A program made the position numbers and the translations under genes. Shown one piece after another: positions 58,511-64,000 of a stretch of DNA of 64,000 bases (position 1 is the first letter of the stretch; the number at the start of each line of letters is the position of its first letter). This DNA is from Neoarius graeffei. Lineage: Eukaryota; Chordata; Actinopteri; Siluriformes; Ariidae. The stretch covers positions 1,578,287 through 1,642,286 of the forward strand of contig NC_083578.1 of NCBI RefSeq assembly GCF_027579695.1, given 5' to 3'. Below the pieces are notes generated by a model. It saw only the letters and a list, made by a program, of their open reading frames with translations. It searched no databases and was not told the origin of the DNA.

Positions 58511-59550
58511 GACCCCTTTCACTGACGTCACCCAAAACCGGAAGTAAACAAACCCTGCGCCACATTGGAAGACCAACAAACTCGTGATTTGGGGGAAATA
58601 AAGGCAGCGTGCGGTATGTGAACCCACGAGGCACTTGGTTCATCATAAACCTACAATGGTAAACTTTTGTGCTGTGTTAGGGTTCTAACAAAGTTGATGG
58701 GAAAGGTGAAAAGAAGTCTTTCTACAGAATACCAGCTGTGATTGAGACACAAGCAAACCAAGGAGCTTTCTGCCAGGAGACAGAGAGAGGATTTAGCTGC
58801 TTTATGCAGAGCGGATCTGAATACTTCAAGTCTATTTTGTTACTGGTAAGTCACTAGGCTAGAGTGTTGTAGAACATTTTTTTAAATGTTTACTGAATAA
58901 AAACATCCTTAATTTTATCAAATATTCTCTACTCTATATTTCATTTCTTTCTTTTGTTTTAATTTTCCTCCCTCCATCCCTCTTTGGATTTTAAATATAG
59001 TTTTTCCCCATGTCCAAATAATGAGGTAGGGTGGCATTTAGAAACCCATAGCCTACTGCTGACTTTCTTTATCAATGCTGCATCAAATTAATTTTGGTTA
59101 TGTTTTTCTGTTTCCATGTACAGGTCTGCGCCGCAGGAGGAATAGGCCACAATTATAAATAAATCATAAAATGTTTCTAAGAACTTGTTCAAGTGTGTTC
59201 TGTTCCTTATAAATGTTAAAAGTTATGCCTCATTAGATAGCTTGACAAACATTAGGAGAGGTGCATTGTTGCATGCATTTTTATATCCTGTTGTACATTA
59301 AACAGGACGTAGCCTACGCACATTGATATAAATTAAGTTTCACTTTCATGGTTGAAGTATGCATGTGTGTGTTCATCCTAGGCAAGAGCCCCGATGCTTT
59401 ATTGTTAGCTAGTTTAATTTAGCCTGTTTTGCTTAATTTGTAGCCTTCCTGTTGTACATAAAACAGGAAGTAAAGTTGGATGAATCATCGCCGAAAATTC
59501 AACTATAAATCGACCGAAATACGTAGTTGAATAAAGGGTGAAAGGGGGTC
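58511..59550 (+). mobile_element. Inner TIR element carrying a THAP remnant
   Basis: Ends GACCCCTTTCAC and inverted GACCCCCTTTCAC, bordered by TA on both sides. It contains a degenerate THAP-type zinc-finger exon (58656-58845) with a splice donor, suggesting it derives from a transposon whose transposase began with a THAP domain. Nested inside 57954-59716. Confidence 0.7.
58656..58845 (+). pseudogene. THAP-domain exon remnant
   Basis: It begins ATG with MVNFCAVLGF, the usual THAP start (first zinc-binding Cys present; the expected second Cys position reads Phe, followed by TAA). In other frames KKSFYRIPAVI and then RHKQTKELSARRQREDLAAL complete the recognisable THAP pattern, so at least one stop and two shifts have occurred. 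A gtaagt donor follows at 58846. THAP domains are DNA-binding zinc fingers found in P-element and Kolobok-type transposases and in some host proteins; context favours the transposon origin. Confidence 0.7.
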
Positions 59551-60475
59551 TATTCTCTGTCAACCACCAGCCACTTTTCAATGTCGTTTCAATGGAAACT
59601 CGTATGAGCAAAGCGGTGTTGAATCAACGTCGGTGATCGACGGTGATTCGACGGCGTATAGGTCGAAGAACATGCCGATGATTCCACGTCGAATCAACGA
59701 CCCTCTGTTATCTGGGATGGCAATCTTAAATGCCTTCTCAAATGTCAAATCTGTTTTGGACAGCAAACGTCTTTGAATCCTGTCATCGTTGATACCGCAT
59801 ACCAGACAATCTCTTAACATTTGCTCCAGTGTAGTGCCAAAGTTACAATCCTGAGCTAATCTTCTCAGTTCGGCTACAAATGCACTGACGGTCTCACCAG
59901 ACTGACGGGAACGCGAGTCGAATTTATATCTCTGCACAATCTCGCTCGGTTTAGGATTGAAGTGGTTTTTCATTAAAGTTGTTAATTGATCATAAGTTTT
60001 CGAACTGGGCTTAGCCGGACTCACCAGGTTCCTTATGAGCTTGTATGTGGCTGGTCCAACCACGCTGATGAGGATAGCTCTCTGCTTATCTCCATCATCA
60101 ATTCCATTAGCTTCAAAAAACTGCTCAAGAATCTCGCAGTACACTTCCCAAGTCTGCTCTTTTGAATCAAATGCCGACAGGGTACCTATTGTCACGTTCA
60201 TGTTGTCATTTGTGCTCATTAACTTCCCGGTCCTGTATTCGCCCTTTTTGCTAACAGCCTCGTCACCAATATGTGATAATTTAATCACAAAGGACGATGT
60301 CACTCACAGGCATCCCGTTCCTGGCTTTTTATTACACACGAACTCAACTTACAAGTCACTGGTTATTCTCTCACTACCTCTCTATTGAGTATCGCATTAG
60401 TTCTAAAGGGTCCACCATAACACCTGGTGGTGTGGGGTGGTAGTGCATGTAATACATTTCAGTCAGGATACCACA

Positions 60476-60687
60476 CATGGCAACACTTGGGAATTAAGTG
60501 ATTGACAGCCTTGATGATATGCTGGACCTTGGTATTGGGAAAGGGCGTGGGTCTATCAGATGGGCAGATGTACCTGACTTTGATTCTCATTTCTTCTGTG
60601 CAGTTCTGGCTCCAAATTTGACAACATGGCAAAGGAATTTTGGATTCATTTCAGTAGAATGGAATATCGTTGGTACAAGCTAATATG
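60476..60687. repeat. Segmental duplication, copy B, middle part 1
   Basis: Matches 927-1148. It ends in taatatg, the left half of the L2 target duplication. Confidence 0.92.
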
Positions 60688-62721
60688 TTATGTTACCTCT
60701 GGGCGATATTATTCGTAAACATTGTATTAGTTTCCACTGTTATGCTGATGACACACAGTTGTATGTCTCTGTAAAACCTGATGAGAGACACCAGCTTAAT
60801 AGAATTGAGGAATGTGTTAAGGACATTAGACACTGGATGCTTATTAATTTCCTTCTGCTTAACTCTGACAAGACTGAAGTACTTGTACTAGGACCACATA
60901 CAGCTAGAAGTAAGTTTTCTGATTACACAGTCACTCTGGATGGCCTTTCTGTTTCTTCACGTGCAGCAGTAAAAGACCTCGGAGTGATTATTGACCCCAG
61001 TCTTTCATTCGAAACTCACATTGATAACATCACCCAGATAGCTTTCTTTCATCTCAGAAATATTGCAAAGATAAGAAATTTAATGTCATTGCATGATGCA
61101 GAAAAACTAGTCCATGCTTTCGTTACCTCCAGGTTGGATTATTGTAATGCCTTACTGTCTGGATGTTCCAATAAGTGCATAAACAAGCTCCAGTTAGTTC
61201 AAAATGCAGCAGCAAGAGTCCTTACTAGAACTAGAAAATATGACCACATCACGCCTGTCTTATCCACACTGCATTGGCTCCCAATCAAATTTCGTATTGA
61301 TTATAAAATACTACTATTGACCTTTAAAACACTAAATGGTCTCACACCACAGTACCTGAGTGAACTTCTGCTCCTCTATGACCCGCCACGCCTACTTAGA
61401 TCAAAAGGTGCAGGCTATCTGCTGGTACCTCGTATAGTGAAGGCTACATCAGGGGGCAGAGCCTTTTCTTACAAAGCCCCACTGTTATGGAACAGCCTTC
61501 CAAGTAATGTTCGGGAATCAGACACAGTCTCAGCATTTAAGTCTAGGCTGAAAACAGATCTGTTTAGTCAAGCCTTTTGTTAATGGTGTTTATGAGGTAA
61601 AGGAGTAGATCTGGAGGGTCCTCAGACATAGAGTGTTTTGGTAAACTGGGATGTATGAATGCTGTCAGTCCCCACTCGCTTGCTCACTCGAGTTTGTTGA
61701 CGGTGTAGTGGCTGCTGCTTTATGTCCCGGGGCCCCTCATGCCTGTGTTACCTTCTGGCTCTCTCCTTTTAGTTATGCTGTCATAGTTAGTTGCCGGAGT
61801 CCCTGCTTGTACTCAGTGCAATATGTATACTGTTTCTACTTATTCAGGTGACATTGGGCATACCTAACCACCTGTGTTTTCTTTCCCTCCCCCCCACCCC
61901 AAATCTGTCCCTCTGAGTTACATGGAGTCAACAGGAAATCTTTTGGTGGAGAGGGTGGAGACCTCGACTGGCTATCATAGCCTGCAGGGAATCGGCCATC
62001 AGACATTCTGTCACATGTCCCAGACCCGGTGAAATGTAACTGAATTGTCTTGGCCAGCCCTAAGGGTCCCATTTGCATCTCATCATTGCTGAGGAGTGTG
62101 CTCCCATCACCCAATCAAGCATCCAGCCAGAGCAGGTCATGATATATTTTACCATATTAACATGCCATTGTTGTGTGTTATGCCTGATGTAAAGACTCTC
62201 GTCTCTGCGAGCCTACCACACAGATTTAATACTTGTCATTTTTAGGGCATACCTAACAACGTGTTTTCTTTCTCTCTTTCTTCCCCCCCAATCTGTCCCT
62301 CTGAGTTACATGTTGATCCTGGGATTGAGATGCTGGCCTCTTCTGCCCCTCGGACCTGCTTGGTCCATCCTGGTGCCCTGTATCTGGTTGGAGTTTTATT
62401 GCACCACTCCTGTGAAGGACGGCCCCATGAGGACAGTTGAGGGTTATACCTGTTAAAACTGTTAATATTATAGTCAGGCTGTCTGTTGTTGCCCAAATGA
62501 GGATGGGTTCCCTTCTGAGTCTGGTTCCTCTCGAGGTTTCTTCCTCATGTCGTCTGAGGGAGTTTTTCCTTGCCACCATCGCCACAGGCTTGCTCATTGG
62601 GGATAGATTAGGGATAAAATTAGCTCATGTTTTAAGTCGTTCAAATTCTGTAAAGCTGCTTTGCAACAATGTTTATTGTTAAAAGCGCTATACAAATAAA
62701 CTTGATTTGATTTGATTTGAT
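60688..62721 (+). mobile_element. L2-type LINE, 5'-truncated, with 7-bp target duplication
   Basis: It starts inside the reverse transcriptase ([21 protein letters not shown]) and is open for 297 codons (60690-61583) to the natural C-terminus LFSQAFC. The same 1.1-kb 3' UTR as the 21.7-25.2 kb copy follows, ending in (ttgat)n. Flanked by TAATATG (60681-60687, 62722-62728). The left duplication copy has the empty site at 1142-1148. Very similar to the 21.7-25.2 kb copy, so a young insertion. Confidence 0.96.
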
Positions 62722-63783
62722 TAATATGAAGCTCTAGCTCTCTTTGGAGGATGGGTTCACCTTTATCTCCAACAGTAGTCAAAATTTTACACAGACAGCT
62801 TAAGAAAAAAATCCTTGTCATAGCAAAAAGAATGTTGTCTATTACTGAGAATAGTTTGTAGTCATAAAGTGCTGGTCTATATAGTTTATATGTCAAAAGG
62901 TCAGTGTGTGATTTTGTGTAAAAGGTCTCGGGATGTGAAGGCATCCAGGCATTAAAACATTGTCCCTGGTGGTTAGGAGGGGTACAATATAAACTTACAT
63001 TTAAGAATCGAGTTATTTTATAAAAAAAAAAATCACAGCAGTAGGTTATAGGTTTGAAGCTTCTGAACTCGTCTCTGAAACAGTGCGCTCTGGGAAGACA
63101 AAAGCAGATAATAAATGAATTTGGAGTTGAGATTGGAATTAGTTTAAGCATCACAAATGGCTTTGTGTTACGTAACATCTTTGTGTTACCTAAAGATATC
63201 GACTGTGACGTTGGTTCTGCAGGACATTCTGGAAAGAAAGATAAAGATAAAAACATACAGCATAAACAAAAACGCTGATGTCACAACATGAAATCAAGAA
63301 CAGAGATTCCTGCGAATTCTTAAAAAATGTCCATGTCCAAAATTATTCAACCCCTATTTTGTACATTTGTTATACTTTATAATCTCGAATAAGCCTTTTT
63401 GGTAGGACCACACAGGCTTCCAACACCTCTCTATTCAAATATTAAACTCATTAATGTTCCTTGATTTTCATGCTACAACAGATTTCTTTTAATCCCATCA
63501 AAGATATTCAAAGGAACTTCATCCAGGGATTGAGATGGTACTTTCCAGGACTGATTCCTGAAGGGAGCTTTGGTTGACTTGGACATGATGGTTGGGATCA
63601 CTGAGTCTTGTTTATCAAAGTTTTAGTAAATTTGTGTGTAAGTGTTTCTGATAAGCCAAATGGAAATAAAAATTTCTGCCAGATTTATGAAAGTTTTGGA
63701 AAGGCTGATTCTCTTCATACTAGCGTACATATTTTTGATGAATGTTATGAATGCATGGCATATCTGATCTCCGTCTGGTGACT
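62722..63783. repeat. Segmental duplication, copy B, middle part 2
   Basis: Matches 1142-2199. The following 2.17 kb of the left copy (SINE plus TTAA transposon and their flanks) is absent here. Confidence 0.92.
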
Positions 63784-64000
63784 TTAAATGGTACTTTTGT
63801 GGTTGTGATGTTTGGCTGAGGAAGGCCTTTTGTTATGCTGTGAGGTATGAAGACAATAAAATTAATCTGAATTCAGTTTCATTGAAATGTTAGTTTATTC
63901 TCTCTGTACTGACCTCTACAGCTCAGCATGTAATAAAGAAATCCAGCAATGGCCAAAACGATTCCAAACGCCAGGAAAAAAATGCCGATAATCAGCTTAT
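63784..64000. repeat. Segmental duplication, copy B, beta-gene 3' end
   Basis: Matches 4373-4589 almost perfectly and continues past the window edge. Confidence 0.93.
63879..64000 (-). CDS. Second MHC class II beta gene, 3' exon, cut by window end
   Basis: The stop codon, cytoplasmic tail and TM segment of a class II beta chain, matching 4468-4589. The only difference I see in this coding part is a synonymous change in the TM (ATC to ATT, Ile). The duplicated 3' flank and intact frame indicate a second beta gene running off the right edge. Its beta-1 and beta-2 exons cannot be judged from here. Confidence 0.88.
   Translation of the reverse strand, partial: KLIIGIFFLAFGIVLAIAGFLYYMLSCRGQYRENKLTFQ

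Larger units (their letters stand above)
57954..59716. mobile_element. TIR DNA transposon nested in Ty3 gag
   Basis: Ends ATCCCCGATAGCAGAGGGTC and inverted ATCCCAGATAACAGAGGGTC form an approximately 28-bp imperfect TIR continuing as GTTGA. The outer 200 bp on each side is packed with GTTGAA/CGACG-type repeats, giving strong internal folding. No transposase of its own; the middle is occupied by another TIR element (58511-59550). Superfamily not determined and the target duplication is unclear. Confidence 0.75.
54350..60422 (-). mobile_element. Ty3/gypsy element without chromodomain (Mag-like?), 3' end lost
   Basis: Fossil element on the minus strand: candidate short 5' LTR 60298-60422 (125 bp, TGTTATGGTG to GTGACA), gag with EQTWEVYCEILEQFFEANGI (60.3-59.7 kb, continuing at 57.9 kb), CCHC knuckles near 57.8 kb, protease (FEIDTGCSVSVMN), reverse transcriptase (KLDLSHAYQQI, VYLDDILLTG), RNase H and H2C2/DDE integrase, ending near 54.41 kb. 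No 3' LTR is visible, and its left edge directly meets the duplicated flank. Gag is split by a TIR element (57954-59716). Several breaks. The clade guess rests on the short LTR and lack of a chromodomain. Confidence 0.85.

Noticed and set aside
1-64000. CRISPR arrays, operons, riboswitches or phage-type defence systems
   Set aside because: Spliced vertebrate genes and eukaryotic transposons throughout; no direct-repeat/spacer array was seen.

Overview
The window is teleost fish genomic DNA. The evidence is spliced MHC class II alpha and beta genes with fish-type alpha-1 cysteines, together with L2 and Rex3 LINEs, several Tc1 families, a Gmr1-type Ty3 element, a Penelope-like element and long CA microsatellites. 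Species cannot be fixed from sequence alone. Everything I accept as a host gene is MHC class II and lies on the minus strand; most of the remaining sequence is mobile DNA, much of it nested.

Layout. 1-4.4 kb: a block that recurs at 54.2-64.0 kb, interrupted here by a tRNA-derived SINE and a TTAA-flanked DNA transposon. 4.47-6.15 kb: a complete class II beta gene of four exons (251 aa). 8.6-14.1 kb: a young, nearly whole chromovirus. 14.1-15.5 kb: an L2 fragment. 16.4-16.9 kb: a partial class II alpha gene (alpha-2 and TM exons only). 17.2-21.1 kb: two different Ty3 fragments abutting. 21.2-25.9 kb: an inverted-repeat Tc1-type element carrying a long L2. 26.1-26.9 kb: a Penelope-like element with two hammerhead motifs. 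27.3-36.1 kb: Rex3, a Tc1 copy holding a solo LTR, and a second chromovirus. 36.35-45.87 kb: a complete class II alpha gene (238 aa) whose 8.6-kb second intron holds a Tc1 copy, inside it a Gmr1-type element, and inside that a small TIR element. 46.1-54.2 kb: an internally shortened LTR element, a hAT-like element, a Tc1, SINE-in-SINE and a decayed LINE. 54.2-64.0 kb: the second copy of the left-hand block, invaded by a Ty3 element (itself carrying two nested TIR elements with a THAP remnant) and by an L2. It ends inside the 3' exon of a second class II beta gene that continues past the right edge.

Function. The complete alpha and beta chains would pair as a membrane heterodimer. The beta chain lacks the Trp61/His81/Asn82 set that classical class II uses to hold the peptide backbone, while the alpha chain keeps the two asparagines at positions 62 and 69. 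This points to a non-classical teleost class II pair (DB/DE-like) rather than a classical antigen-presenting DA pair. The tandem block, the partial alpha copy and the layered insertions show a locus growing by duplication and then diverging by transposon insertion. I found no evidence of a wholly new type of system; the most unusual items are the divergent MHC pair, the Penelope/hammerhead copy and the four-deep transposon nest in a functional-looking intron.
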